DNA of 57,500 bases from NCBI GenBank assembly GCA_963170055.1, contig CAUJGJ010000397.1, forward strand, positions 1,330,001-1,387,500, written 5' to 3'. A program made the translations under genes and the position numbers. Below the pieces are notes generated by a model. That model was not told where the DNA came from and ran no database searches. It worked only from the letters and a program-made list of their open reading frames with translations. Origin of the DNA: Halisarca cf. caerulea. Taxonomy: Eukaryota; Porifera; Demospongiae; Chondrillida; Halisarcidae. This document shows positions 1-12,087 of this stretch, piece after piece; position 1 is the stretch's first letter, and every line of letters starts with the position of its first letter.

Positions 1-944
1 CCCCCTAAAGCTCTCTGTGCACCTAACCTAACTGCGCAGTGGATCGCTCAGTATTCTATTCATGCAACCGGCCTTAATAGATGTCCAATCTAGAGAATAA
101 GAACACTTAAAAGATTAGATAAGGACATTTTGACGAAAAAAAGACTTGACAAAGTTCACACCAATTAACTGGTCTTTGGTCCTTTGGTCCTTAACGGGCT
201 AGTGGTGACGAAAAAACACTGTGGTCTGTAAAGGTTAAAGCACATACAAATATAGGAGGATGTATGAATATACACTCAAACTCCCCTTATCTGGACTCCC
301 CATATCCGGGCACCTCTGTCTACCGGGCAGGTTCCATATGAATGAATCTAATCATATCATCTATGAACTAATCTAGATTTCTATTATCTATGATCTAATA
401 GGGTGCCTAGAATAGTAGCCACTTAGCTAAAGGCTTCCCCTGTCAATATAAGCTTACCTAACTTAATAGCAATAGCGTGTAGTCAGAGCTCACTTTGAAA
501 AGATGGCGGAATCTAGTAACCTAGTATGTATGATCTGGCATACGTAGTAACGTATACCAGATCAACTGCCAATCGTGATAGTATGTCCGTATATATTGTA
601 CTGTACTCTATACTGTATGAGCAAAATGTACATGTGTATTCCCAGTTACGGCTGTTTCTGAGTTATGGACAGTGCCCGGTCCTAAAATGCCCAGATAAGA
701 GGAGTTTGAGTGTATGTACTATGTCTATGTATGTCAAATATAATGCAAGTCTGTTCATGTGTGCATTGTAAATGTAACTAAATGTCAATAGTATATGTAC
801 ATATGTGTTGTAATGTTCAGTTCTTGCCTAAAGAAGCAAGAAACCTCTCCATTGCGGGCCTTTCACTGGCATTATATTGCAAACTTTGTGCAATTATCAG
901 TTTGAGCCTTGCCAGCTGATTTGTGATGCTTTCTCGGGACTCGT
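1..944. other. No gene recognised
   Basis: AT-rich sequence without a convincing coding frame, splice-site pattern, inverted repeat or microsatellite. The only longer open frame (526-771, plus) has no recognisable motif and looks fortuitous. Confidence 0.5.
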
Positions 945-948
945 TTAA

Positions 949-1534
949 CCCTTAAACGTTCATGCGCCACTTGAGTGGCGCAAGCCATAAAACCCCGAAA
1001 GTTCCATTTTATTATTTCCGATTTTTTCAACTACAAAGTCATAGATCTGTTAGATAAGGTGATTGGCAACTATTACTAAAGTTTCATAGCAGTACGTTCA
1101 GGTATAAAGATCACTGTACAGACTGGCAGATTTCTGTTATACAAAAGAGTATGGTACAATTATGTGAGAATATAATGGTTGTACTGTGTTATATGGAATC
1201 TACCTAAAGATTACGGTTACATGTGTTTCTTGTGATAAACTCTGAAACAAGGAGAAGGACAGAGATGGACTGGTTCATCCTTGTTACAGTCCGCACAGTA
1301 GTATGAGGTCCTCACTCGGTGGTCCCGAGTACTGCAAACACGGCACTCTTGCTGTTTTGAGTCCTTCGTGGGGAAGTGGCGGTCACAAAAGCGTGCGGAT
1401 GGGGGCCCGTTGACTGATGGATGGCCTTTTCTCTTTCTTGAGTTGTGCTGGGACATCAACTCCTTGGCCAGCTTGAGGATGTACTCCTTCAGGTGAGTTT
1501 GTACTGTACCAATAACCTTATGCTGTTCACACAA
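949..1534 (-). mobile_element. piggyBac 3' end fragment (transposase C-terminus plus terminal repeat)
   Basis: The minus-strand frame 1534-1217 encodes the C-terminus of a piggyBac transposase: a basic stretch (NSRKRKGHPS), the conserved phrase RFCDRHFP, then a cysteine-rich zinc-binding tail with the pattern C..C...C..C...C..C...H. The same order occurs at the end of the intact piggyBac protein at 33.1-35.4 kb. Downstream, a TTAA at 945-948 is followed by CCCTTAAACGTTCATGCGCC, which resembles the intact element's terminal repeat, so the 3' terminus is kept. The 5' part (DDD catalytic domain, other terminus) is missing, so this is a dead 5'-truncated copy. It is diverged from the intact copy and probably belongs to another subfamily. 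Confidence 0.8.
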
Positions 1535-2338
1535 GTCATGCAGAATTTAGACTTAGGTAACTTACAAACAAAGCAGTTTCAAAGAAGTCTTCAAAATTCA
1601 ATCTGCTTGGTAGCTCCTCAAGCAGTAGTTTGAAGAACTTTTCTGGACAAGTTAAACTGTAACCAAAATTGTGGATCAATGTAGTGTATAGGAGAGGTAC
1701 AGACAGGGTCTTACTTGTGATCCTCGAATGCCTTTTTTAGTTCAGCCAAAGCCTCCTGTAAACACGTGCTTACCATTGCAAATGCTACTTTAACAGTAGT
1801 TCTGATTCTTATACTGTGTGTTTGTTGTGTACAGCAGTTTTTTTGCCTTTGGTGGTGGTTTTGTCAATCATGTGTTGATAGTCAATGATATATTATTACT
1901 GTGGGAAGGAGACTGTGTGCTTCAACATCATAGCAGTGTGTGTGTGTGTGTGTGTGTTGTGTGTTGGTTTTGTGATTGGTTTCAGTATTCTTAGGTTTAT
2001 CCCAGCACAACTGAGGGAGGCTGGCATTGGACAAAAGGAAATTCTAACTGTGTCCTGTGCAAGATGTTTAGAGCCACACAGGGAAGCTGCAAGTTGTTTA
2101 GAGCAAGGGGAAGCTGCAACGCCCATACAATGAACCCCGGGAAGATCCTACAATATCCATTTACAGCAGTAATTATGCATACGGTGTGTACTGATGCATG
2201 TGACTTCCTCAACTTTTTCTTAGTTCACTTTAATAATAATGAACTCCAACAATGAACACAATTATAATTAGTTGTCAAACGTTACAAAAATCATTCAAAT
2301 AATACAGTAGGTACACATATACGTAGTAAATAAAGAGT
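1535..2338. other. No gene recognised; short GT microsatellite
   Basis: Contains a short (GT)n tract near 1935-1960 and no credible gene. Short overlapping frames on both strands have no recognisable motif and are judged chance. Confidence 0.5.
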
Positions 2339-2686
2339 TCATTCGGCCGTGGCATGCTTGCCGCGACGTCTCCGATGGTAATGGAGATCATGGGTGTCCA
2401 AAATAGCCGTCACTTTCGTTAGGCTCGAGGATGTAATGTCCTTCCCTGTTATATAAGCGAATTAGGACTTACATTCAGTCATGAAATGGAATGTGCACGT
2501 GCACTTACCCGGATAAGACAACCGCGTCTTCTCTTTGCGGTGTGGGGTACAGTAATAGCAGTACGAAAATAAGTGCGTCCCATCGGGTCCCCAAGCAAAG
2601 CGCAGCCACCAGAATTGATATCGTAAGGAATAAAGTCTGGCATAGCTGGGGGGTCTTGGTGTTCCGAGTGGCGTAGCATGTGCCAT
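2339..2686 (-). CDS. Small two-exon protein, unknown function (possible host gene)
   Basis: Exon 1 runs from ATG at 2686 to 2509, followed by donor GTAAGT. Exon 2 begins after acceptor AACAG at 2445 and ends in TGA at 2341-2339. The exons total 285 nt, exactly 95 codons in one frame, giving a 94-residue protein. It starts MAHATPLGTPRPP, is rich in aromatic residues in the middle (RYQFWWLRFAWGP), has a CYYC pair and ends in a basic segment (HYHRRRRGKH). No family was recognised. A second ATG in a GGCGG context lies 55 bp away on the other strand at 2742, as at a bidirectional promoter, but its frame closes after 14 codons. The clean splice signals and frame support a real gene; the short length leaves doubt. 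Confidence 0.45.
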
Positions 2687-2699
2687 GATTGCGCCGGTG

Positions 2700-3390
2700 C
2701 CTAGCTATTCTGAAATGGATCTGGGACTAAATGGGACTATCAAAATGGCGGCATCGATCGCTGTTATTTTGGAAGGGTATACTTATTAGTTTATGTGTGT
2801 GTGTGGCACTAATATAAGTGTGTATGTGTGTAAGTGGGTGTCCCTCCCCTCTCTAGTATTCCCTCGCACACATGCATGCATCATTTATTCATTTGATATG
2901 AACAAAAATAAATTCAATTTATTAATTTGACAATTAATGACAATGAAACTTAGTTAGCCTCGATTTTTTGCTGGTACAACCTCTTTTCGGCAAGTTTTTC
3001 CTACAGCTTTCCTGATTTTCCGCTGATGACCCTGACTGCATTCTCCATATGCTTTATTACGTTTAGGAGGCACTGCAGATTGCTCTGTGGTGAGGAAATG
3101 GAATAATCACTTATCGCCCGATGACGTCATAGATCAAAGGCACCGACAGGGCAGTATTTCTGGTACTGCCCAGCTGGCCTGGGCAGTATCAGACAAGCAC
3201 CCGAACTTTACCCAAATATGGTGAGGCCATTTGTACCTAATTATTACTACTAGTTGTGAACAGAGTTCAGAACCTCGCTGAAAAGTAAAGCTTGAGGACA
3301 AGAATTATGAGTAGGTGGTTGTAAGTGTACAATGATTGTGATGCATGCATTGAGTGATTCTATGGGTCAGCCTATCTCGTCTCCATTCTA
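2700..3390. other. No gene recognised
   Basis: Mostly AT-rich, with a short imperfect GT tract near 2795-2835. No frame, tRNA-like fold or element boundary was seen before the hAT terminal repeat at 3396. Confidence 0.4.
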
Positions 3391-3395
3391 TATTG

Positions 3396-6365
3396 CATAG
3401 GCGTAGGAACCATGGGGGCTAGGGGGGCTATAGCCCCCCCCAATATTTTTCACTTCTTCTGAAATAAAAATTTTGCCAATCAGTATGAAAGTCTAGTTCT
3501 GAATCTAAGATTATCTATAACTTGTAAAAATCCATGTTCTGGAAAGTTGGGGATAATATCAAAATATGGAGTTCTATTCAATACTTCATCAATTATCCCA
3601 AGATAGGAAGAGACTGTTCTTTCGAAGAAGTTGACAAGGCCTGCTTGCGTACGATCCTCTTTCCATTATTATGCGTTTATTCCCATATGCGTTAGCATTA
3701 CTTTATGCGTGCTGTGTCACGGAACGAGCTACGTAGGCGCGCTGGCGTCACGGAACACAGCTCGTGAACATGCTCAAGTATAATTATGAGCAAGAAAACA
3801 TTGTTTAATTTTGGATTTACTTTGAATATTGAGTCAGCTAACAGCCAACAAAGAACAGTTCAGGAAGAAGCAACCACTGATTTAGCCATTGAAGATGCAC
3901 AAAGCAATACTGATGATGAGATAACTGATATTGATAGTGAAACTGAGGAAGAAGTACAGGATGGAGAAAAAGACTGCATAACAAACGAGTGTAACGGTGT
4001 GTGCTGTAGCATAGAAAGAAAAGAACCAAATCAACCAACTTCAAACAATATTCTGGCGGCAACAAAGAAGAATCAAGGCAAACAAACTAGGTCAGTTCAG
4101 TCAAGTTGGTTTCAGCAGTACCCTTGGTTGACTTTGTGTGAATCAAGGAACAGACTCTTTTGTTTTTACTGTTCTCATGCTGAGCGCAAGAATATGATAA
4201 CCTTTAGTACAAAAGCTGACAAGACCTTTTCGAAAGTAGGTTTCACCAACTGGAAAAAGGCTGGAGAGCGCTTCAAAAAGCATGAAAGTAGCCAAGCCCA
4301 TCAGGAAGCTTGCATGAAGATCTGTAGACCTGGGAACATTGGTGCTGTCCTTGATGCTGCTCACAAGGAACAGCAACTGACAAGGCAGCGCATTCTACTA
4401 AAGCAACTATCATCGCTTAAATACTTAGTACGTCAAGGTTTGGCTATCAGAGGACATAATGACAGTGAGGGAAATTTGATGCAGTTACTGTGTGTTCGCA
4501 GTGAAGATGACCCTGACCTGAAAGCATGGCTTGCAGACGCTAAGTACCTATCTCCACTCATTGTTAATGAGCAAATAAAGTTGTTTGGGGAACTCATACT
4601 TAGGGGTCTTATATCTGAGATTAGAGAAACTCCTTGGTTTGCTGTTGAAGCTGATGAGGCTTCTGATGTATCATTCAATGAACAAATGTGTGTAGTTATA
4701 CGATGGGTTAATGCAGATTATGAAATTCACGAGGAGCCCATTGGTTTAATGCAAGTACCTAGGACAGACTCTGCAACACTCTCATTGGCTTTAAAGGATG
4801 TACTTATTCGCTGTATGCTACCACTCAGCCAGTGCCGTGGACAGGCGTACGATGGGGCTGCAAATATGTCTGGGCATTTACATGGAGTAGCAGCCACCAT
4901 CAAATCAGAACAGCCAGCTGCTTTACATGTACACTGTTTGGCCCACTGCCTGAATCTTTGCTTACAGGATGCAGGTCGCAATTGTACTCTTGTCCGGGAT
5001 ACTCTTCTCTTGGTAAGGGAATTGGTGCAACTTATCAAATTTTCTCCTAAACGAAGTCACCTTTTTGAAGCAATCAAAGCCCAAACGTCTCCTGACACAA
5101 GTGGTTTGAGGCCACTTTGTCCCACACGGTGGACAGTTCGAACAGAGGCAATTGGTGCTATACTGAACAATTACAGTACCCTCTGCATAGTGCTAGATGA
5201 AGTGAATCAAACTGGACGTGACGAGTATGCTGTCAAAGCTGGGGGCTTTTTGGCACAGCTTGAGAAGTTTGGCACATTTTTCGGCCTGAAGCTATGTTTT
5301 TTAGTTTTTAGTGCTACTGAACAACTATCACGTGCATTACAAGGTAAAGATACCACAATCCAAGAAGCCAAGAAGGCTGCGATGTTGGCAGAATCTCACC
5401 TTAGACAGCAGCGAAGTTCTACATCCTTTGATATTTTCTATGAGAAGGTCTTGGCTGAATCTGAGCCTATAACCAGTAAGCCAATATTGCCAAGAAAACA
5501 TAACCCCCCCAGGCAAACAAGTAATGAGGCAGATTGCTATCACCATGGTACTCCACAGAGTTACTACAGGCAAAAATACTATGAAGTTCTTGATGTTGTG
5601 TCCAATGAACTGTCTCGACGATTTGATCAAAAGGATTTTGCCTTGGTTGCGGACATGGAGACACTTCTGCTGGCTGCTGCAAATGGTCAGCAGTGTTTTA
5701 CAATACCTGAATCTATCAAATGTATGTATAAAGCTGATCTAAATTTCCCGAGGTTGCTTACTCACTTGCAAATGTTATCAGATGTCATCAAGACAAACAG
5801 TGAGACAACAGGTCAGGTCATAAAAAAAGTCACTAATATCTGAACAATTTGTGAGGTGATGAACGCAGTTCCAGGTGCTAAATCTCTTTGTACAGAATTG
5901 CATCGACTATTGTTGTTGTTTCTCACGATTCCAGTGAGCGCAGCAACTTCTGAGAGAACATTTTCTGCAATGCGGAGATTAAAAACTTTTTTAAGATCTG
6001 CTATGACTACAGAGAGACTAAATCGTCTTCTGTTACTACATGTTCATAAGTCTAGAACTGATAGTCTTGATGTGAAGCAGGTTGCTGAATCTTTTGTAGC
6101 GGCTAACGAGCGAAGGAGGATTTTCTTTGGAAATATGAAGTAGAATTGCATGTTCAATTGTGCTTATGCTGTACCTCAGGACAATGAGTTGTGCATACAT
6201 GCTTTTGGATACAGCTGTTCTCTGTATGCAATGCTATTTAATTGCTTAGTAATAGGTGACTGTGCCTTTCTAGTCAACGTTTGCTTGATCATTATTATTT
6301 GCACATGAATTAAACATGAAATTGAGTGAGCCCCCCCCAAAGTACAAATCATTCCTACGCCTATG
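3396..6365 (+). mobile_element. hAT-superfamily DNA transposon with terminal inverted repeats
   Basis: The left end begins CATAGGCGTAGGAA (3396) and the right end finishes TTCCTACGCCTATG (6365), an exact inverted match. A C/G-rich palindromic run follows inside the left end, and a C-run lies near 6331 inside the right end. The flanking pentamer TATTG occurs at 3391-3395 and 6366-6370. hAT elements normally duplicate 8 bp, so only part of the duplication may survive. One transposase gene (3786-6143) fills the interior. Length is 2,970 bp. Confidence 0.82.
3786..6143 (+). pseudogene. hAT transposase (ZMYM1/TTF-zinc-finger type), one premature stop
   Basis: The frame opens with an acidic N-terminus. 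A TTF/BED-like zinc-finger region follows (WFQQYPWL, LFCFYCSHAE, KKHESSQAHQEA, residues about 105-180), then an RNase-H-like hAT catalytic region with the typical phrases FAVEADEASD, GQAYDGAANMSG and HCLAHCLNLCLQDA (about 285-400). The C-terminal dimerisation domain (FLTIPVSAATSERTFSAMRR, about 710-740) lies beyond a TGA at 5841-5843. The frame is otherwise unbroken: the second half starts in phase at 5844, so one nonsense change separates the halves. Conserved hAT phrases indicate DNA transposition by a cut-and-paste mechanism. The element is probably non-autonomous now; a recoded stop is possible but unsupported. Confidence 0.85.
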
Positions 6366-6370
6366 TATTG

Positions 6371-7174
6371 TGACATCATTTGATCGACAAGAAGTGTTGT
6401 TGGAGTATCTATGGTAATAGTCGCCATTTTAAGCTGACGTCATTAAAATGGAGGTACAAAGTTGTTTCACTTCAAAATGGCAATCTGCGTGGATTGGGTC
6501 TGAGCTACGCCAGACTATACTTGAAAAGTCTTAAGGTACCACTTATACGTATTGTCAGTGAATACTGTAATGCCAACATAGGATCCTAATTGTGTAGCTA
6601 CAATTATGGTTATCTAAGTCAATTTCATGACATGATTTTAGTATCTTTGCCACTCTGAGGCACCCGGCTCAGTCAGTCAGTTGAGCATCAGTATCATCGT
6701 CACGTGGAGTCAGGCTATCTAAAATCAGTGAATCGTCATGCTGTATACATGCATGGTCAATGGTAATTATTATTGTAATAGTAAGCAACATTCTACAATG
6801 ATAATAATTGAATAATGGTAATATATGAGTGCCATTATATCATAGTTGATTGGTTGAGATTGGCGGTGTGGAAACAAACGTAAAATGAATGTCACACAGT
6901 ATTTAGCTAGCTAACAGAAAACTGTAAACAAAAGAATTCTGTTGATTGTGTGTACGTATATGGGTTATATAATGTGCAAATGTTACAAAATCAGTGTTAC
7001 ACAAAGTATGCAGAGGCATCAACACAAAACTTGATGTAAGCAAAGCATGTGGCAGTGATTACGTGTATGTATGTAGGTTATGTGAAAATTCTACATGTAA
7101 AATCAATGTCACTATTGTAACAGGTTATCCTATAAGAGTGTAAATCATATTTCTGCAGGTTATCTACTCACAAG
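6371..7174. other. Gene-free AT-rich stretch between hAT and Helitron
   Basis: No coding frame of note. The Helitron 3' terminus (hairpin followed by CTRR on the minus strand) should lie here but could not be fixed by eye. Confidence 0.4.
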
Positions 7175-8204
7175 TTATGGCTTTCTATGAATACCAGTGA
7201 GGGTGCTTCCTCTGTGGGTGATGCCGAACATTTCAGCCATTAGAAGATCCTCCTTTGTGATTCTTTCTTGAGGTATGCCGGTGATTGCTGCTAGATGTGT
7301 ACCGGTTGCATAGAGTGTAAGATTTGTCGGTAGTCCATCACCCTTGACAACTATCTTGGCACTCAGGGTCATATCACACTTGTCAACTCTCTGAAGCATT
7401 TGGCACGTTGAGCAAGTCCCAATTTTTGGGTTTGAAGTAGAAGGTGAAGCTTGTACAAACATTTTTCTGATCAATTGAATTGGGCTATACCAGCTATATA
7501 GACATCATCGTATTCCTTGGGAGCATCTATTGGCATTTCAGAATCATCTACAGGTGGTTTCACAACAGAGCCAATGTCTTCAATTTGTGTTGCTGATGAA
7601 TTAGTCGAAAACATAAAATACTTTTCCCCATAATATTCGCTAGTAGTGATGTTATTGAATCGGTAAGATGTGTGTTCCTGAAGAGTGTTCATGTCTTCCT
7701 CCCATAGTTGGATAGTTGTGTAGTTTGTTTCGTCTGCGATTATGATCTTCTGAATTTGTTTCTTTGTGTCTTGTCCCACTATTATTGGTTGCTTTATTTT
7801 GAGAACTTTAGCTTCAACATTGACCTTTACATATTTTTGAAGTGTAGGGAGATCTGCCAAGGTGACTGTGGTTGGTTGCATTTGTACATGCTTGACATCA
7901 AACAGCGTTGGAGACTTGTGTATGGTGGTGCGTCCTTTGTTGATGAAAATTTGTGGCTCGCGATCAGTTTTTCCTTTGTAGAGATTGCAGTTCTTAAGTA
8001 AAACAGGTTCTTTCTTCTGATGGATATCGCTTAGATCTTCGTGCAACTTATCAGAGAATCCAACAAACCTGATTAGATGCTTTTCATCTGATAAATGACC
8101 ATCAAAGTACACTTTGGACTCTTTTGATCGGCTCTATTTCAAGGGTAACAGATCCACAATTACTCCTTCCACTTGTGCGTTACCAAGAAAATCCTCCGTC
8201 ATTA
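7175..8204 (-). pseudogene. RPA-like OB-fold protein part of the Helitron
   Basis: From ATG at about 8204 a frame reads through a TAG near 8135 into the 8112-7471 segment. A two-base phase change near 7475 then leads into 7474-7175. The middle has the look of replication-protein-A single-strand-binding folds (QIQKIIIADETNYTTIQLWE, then YRFNNITTSEYYGEKYFMFS). The last part carries a zinc-ribbon-like CSTCQMLQ...CDMT. RPA-like genes are known passengers of Helitrons, where they are thought to bind single-stranded transposition intermediates. Here the product is broken by one stop and one frameshift. Confidence 0.65.
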
Positions 8205-8603
8205 TCTTTTTGGGGGAAATAGGTGAATCGGGTGGGGGTCATTTTTGGCAAAAGTCGACACTTGTTTGGCTGGCAGAGTAAGATGATCCTTCATCCATTG
8301 TATCAAGAATTTCTTCTGAACTATACTGGTAACTCGATTTCTTATGAGTAGTTTTATAGTGTATAGGAAGTGATGACCTTGGCAAAATTCACCATCTCTG
8401 ATTTCCTTCGAATATTGGATGCTAATAGTTTTAGGGTTTGTGAAGGATATTAATGTGGCCTCTATTTCCTCTCTGTTGTATGATCTTGCAAAATGCATTG
8501 GTGTTGCTGCAATTTGGGGGTGTGGTAAGGGATATTGGTCAGGTCTGTTTCCTCTATGGTGGCTGCTGATCTTGCAACACACAGTTGATAGTTTGAAATG
8601 CAA
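8202..8603 (-). CDS. Small Helitron-linked ORF, unknown
   Basis: A 133-codon open frame lies between the helicase end (stop at 8666) and the RPA-like part, on the same strand. It includes ATLISFTNPKTISIQYSKEI and a basic C-terminus; no family was recognised. It could be a passenger protein, part of a spliced RPA-like gene, or 3' non-coding sequence that happens to be open. Confidence 0.3.
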   Translation of the reverse strand: MHFKLSTVCCKISSHHRGNRPDQYPLPHPQIAATPMHFARSYNREEIEATLISFTNPKTISIQYSKEIRDGEFCQGHHFLYTIKLLIRNRVTSIVQKKFLIQWMKDHLTLPAKQVSTFAKNDPHPIHLFPPKR

Positions 8604-8665
8604 TATTACTATAGACTAATACAATATTTTATGTATAGAACATGTGTTTTGACTATTGTATGACA

Positions 8666-11600
8666 TTAATTGTGTTCAAGTTTTGTTTTATCATGGAGTT
8701 TTTGCAGGTGTTGTTCTTCTTTTAGTCGAGCTTGTATGTTTTTACTTCGTGAGATTGATTCTAGTCTTTGGAATGTCATTGCTTGGATGATGACATCAGT
8801 AAATTTTCGTAATCGTGATAGTGCTACAAATGTTAGACCTGCTGATCGCTCTCTTTCTCCAATGTCAATCACTGCTTTTTGTAATGTTTGTCCTTGGCTC
8901 TTGTGAATTGTCATAGCATAGGATAGTCGAAGAGGTAATTGTCGCCTTGAGTGCCTGCGTGTTGTTGTCCATTCAAAAGTCACTGGAGGTATTGGTACCC
9001 ATGTTGGATGATCTGGTATAAATGCTGGTCCTTTGTATTTTTCAAATTCAACCAATAATGAAATTGGTAATGATGGTGGGTTTTGGTTGTTTGCATAGAT
9101 AATGTCTTTTACTGTACCAGTTGCTCCATTGCAAAGTCCTGTCTTTTGCCATAAGTTTGAAGTGAGCATGACTTTTGAATGTTTCGCAATGTAAATGACA
9201 GAATCCAGGCCACCTGCTTCATCTGAAGTTGTAACTTGTGCTGCATGGTCTGAATTGACTGCTTCGATTTTTGCAATAGGAGTGCTTAGTCTTCGTAAAT
9301 GACTGAGATTGCATTCTGCTACACTTAGTTTGTCAAAGAACAGATTTGTTGCATTTTTGAAATCTGAAAGATTGGATACCTTGGCAGGTGATCTTGATAA
9401 AAGAGTTTGCCATATGTCATGTGTTATGTTACCATTACGGATAGCTAAAAGTAGGTCTCTAAAGTCATTTGTTGCACTATCTTGATGCAGAATATGTCCA
9501 AGCTTTATTACTGTGTTAAATTGTTTGTATAATAAGTACCCATGATCATTTCAGTCATCATTTGTGACTGTTTTTGGATTGTTGAATAGTAGTCTATCGC
9601 CGACAGGTAGCAATTGAGCAAAGTCTCCAATAAGTATGATTGACGCCCCACCAAAGGGTCGATCATATTGAGCTGTTGCTTGTCTCAGTCGTTTATCAAT
9701 CCATGTGAACGACCTTTGGCCAAGCATTGGCATTTCATCAATGATTATGTACTTTTTATGTTTTATTCTGTCTTGTAGTCTCATAAGTGCAGAACCTTCT
9801 AAATCTTTTGCACCTTGGTTTCTGATTGGTAGTTGTAGTAGTGAATGAACTGTGACACCATTTATATTGAATGCAGGTATGCCAGTAGTTGCAGTTAGAC
9901 AACATTCTTCTTTTAGTTGTGATGCTATGGCATGTATCAAATAGGATTTCCTGTTCCTGCAGTTCCATAAATGATCATTAGCAACTGCTGACATTCTGAA
10001 TCTGCTGTATGTGTATTCTGATGGTGTTTTGTGACAATGTCAAATGCTAATTTTTGCTCATCATTTAATGTGTTAGGGTCAATCTGAATATTTTGTTGAT
10101 ATGTTTGAGATGTGTACTCTTTTCGTTTTGTATTAATCCAGCTTGCACTTTCTCGTATCAGTTCAGGAGTTACACTTGTAATGAGAGCATGCCAATTTGT
10201 GTTGCTTGTACTGTCAGTGTGAGAGTTTTCAAATGTAGGATTCAGTTGAGACAATATCATCCACTCTTCTTGTTCATTTTGTGCTTCTGGTAGATCTGCT
10301 TCGTATTCTTCTGAATCAGTGATATTCTCGTGCAAATACTGCTGTACAAGTTCAAGCTCTTCTTCAAGATGTGATAGATATTGTGCTGCACTTGGATTCT
10401 TTACAAACTCATGATAAGCTGTAATGTAAGTGTCATCTGCATCTGGTAGATTACTCCATGCATCTGAAAACTGTCCTTGCCATGGCTTGTACTTGAGGAG
10501 TTGATATTTACAGTATTGTGGGTAGTGTTTACCTTTGGGGTCACATGAGTAGCTTGGATAAGTGCAGATGATAACTTCCTTTTTGCGTTCTTTCACAGTA
10601 TTGTTATGTATGTAAAAACGAGATGAATATTGTAATAAGTTCATTTGAAGGATAGTTTGATCATGAAGAACATTATGTGACCTTTCTGAATAAAAGTGAA
10701 CAATTGGTAATTTTGTTGACATTGTAGTCTCAGATGTATGTTGGATTTCTACTGTCTTAAGATCATCTAGTGACACAGTTGCAAATGTGTATTTGCAGCT
10801 GTATAATGGCAGTCCGAGTAACATGTGAGCTGTTTCTTGTGCACTAAAATCTCGTTCACCAATTGACTTGATCATTGCTGAGCATATAACTCTGTGTGTT
10901 GGGGAAGTTTGTGAAAGTTTGTTCACGCAAGTTTTGAAAATTTGTTTTGCTGTTTGTGATTTTGTCTCAGCTTTAGCTGCGTACTTAGTCATATAACGAA
11001 CACAGTCTTCAATGTTAACGATGGTTTGTACATCCACGTTGGCTCTCCAATATTGCAGCAGTGATTTGTTGTGAGTGTTTAGGAGAGGGTCATTTCGTTT
11101 TGTTACAACCTTTGCACGTATTCTTTTGTTTGGTAATTCTTCATATTCAATAGTTGTTTGTGATTGTATTGGACGTGGGTAATTAAACCTACATTGTGCC
11201 TGGTTTTGTCCTCATTTTTTTTCGTAAACAGTATGCTGCATTGCATTTTGTGTGTCTTTCTACAGTATTGACGAGATCATTATAGTCTTGGTGGGTGTCT
11301 GATATATCTAGTAGATTACGTGTACATGGGTGATGTTGTGGAGTTGGCATGCGCCAAGTGTCTGTAGGTAGTGATTGATTGAATGTAGTTGTCAACCAGT
11401 CAACATATTTGATGATTGTTTCTTCTGTTTTGATGCCTTCTTGAGTAATGTATTGTTCTGCTTGTGATAACTCTGTGTTTGATTTGTCCCTCAGTTTCCA
11501 TGCTAGTGCAGCTTTTTTCATTAGTTCACATAATCCAGGATCTTTTTTTAATTTTGCACAACCATGAGCATGTGTACTGCCTCGTGACTCATATTCAAGT

Positions 11601-11881
11601 CTATACCAGTGCCATTCTGCATCCATTTGACCATATAGCCAGTGTTCATTCAAATCTGACAGTCGTTTTGTAAAGTGCCAATCAGTAATGTGTGGGTTAT
11701 TGATCACTGCATTGATTTTTACTGAATGTGTTGGATTTGGATTGTGTGGCATTAGGTTGCTATGTAATTCAGGCCAATAAGTATCAGCTGCTGAAACAGT
11801 GAAGAAAAATGTTGGAGGTCCTTTTGTCTGTATTAATGCTTTCAATTCTAGACTTCTTTAATACCAGTATTGCTTTGTCCC
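8666..11881 (-). pseudogene. Helitron Rep (HUH nuclease) and PIF1-type helicase, multiply damaged
   Basis: Near the start, FFFTVSAADTYWPEL leads to the HUH motif (ESRGSTHAHGCAKL, about 11590-11550). The Rep two-tyrosine motif (CVRYMTKYAAKAE) lies near 11000. A Q/E-rich linker then leads to a SF1B helicase: Walker A (GTAGTG, about 9970), Walker B (IIIDEMPML), then ILIGDFAQLLPVG and the C-terminal SYAMTIHKSQGQT and FVALSRL. Damage: a TAA just after the broken 5' junction (11858-11860), a frameshift near 11190, loss of one A in the Walker A lysine codon near 9951 and a TGA at 9551-9553. The frame continues in phase after 9551 to 8666. The protein would nick DNA and unwind it for rolling-circle transposition; this copy cannot. 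Confidence 0.88.
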
Positions 11882-11891
11882 GTGTACTTTG
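11882..11891. repeat. Left copy of 10-bp direct repeat flanking the 23.9-kb insertion
   Basis: GTGTACTTTG here is repeated at 35761-35770. Each copy sits exactly where Helitron coding sequence breaks off, so the pair looks like a target-site duplication. Confidence 0.75.
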
Positions 11892-12087
11892 TCATTGTCA
11901 TTGTCATTGTCATTGTCATTATTATGGTAACCCCTTCAGACAAAAGGCTGGTATAAATGGGGGACCAAAAGAAAAGCAAACGAACAAAGAAACAAACCAG
12001 ATAAAGAAAGGAACAAAACAGTTTGTTCTACACGTAATTACACACAGAAAATACACATAGTAACACGCAATCAACCCTATTACATGG
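11892..12087 (-). mobile_element. Possible LINE 3' tail with (TGACAA)n end
   Basis: On the minus strand this stretch ends in about five copies of a hexamer (ATGACA register) directly abutting the 10-bp repeat. Before that lies a 3'-UTR-like sequence (ACCAGCCTTTTGTCTGAAGG). Short tandem tails next to a variable-length target duplication are typical of target-primed LINE insertion. No reverse-transcriptase frame is present, so a LINE would be extremely 5'-truncated. This reading matters because the 10-bp duplication could belong to the LINE, with the giant element inserted later into it. Confidence 0.4.

Noticed and set aside
8105..8117. Third occurrence of the 10-bp repeat sequence (inverted) near the RPA-like part
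   Set aside because: A given 10-mer is expected about 0.1 times by chance here, and this one is not at a junction; it is taken as coincidence.
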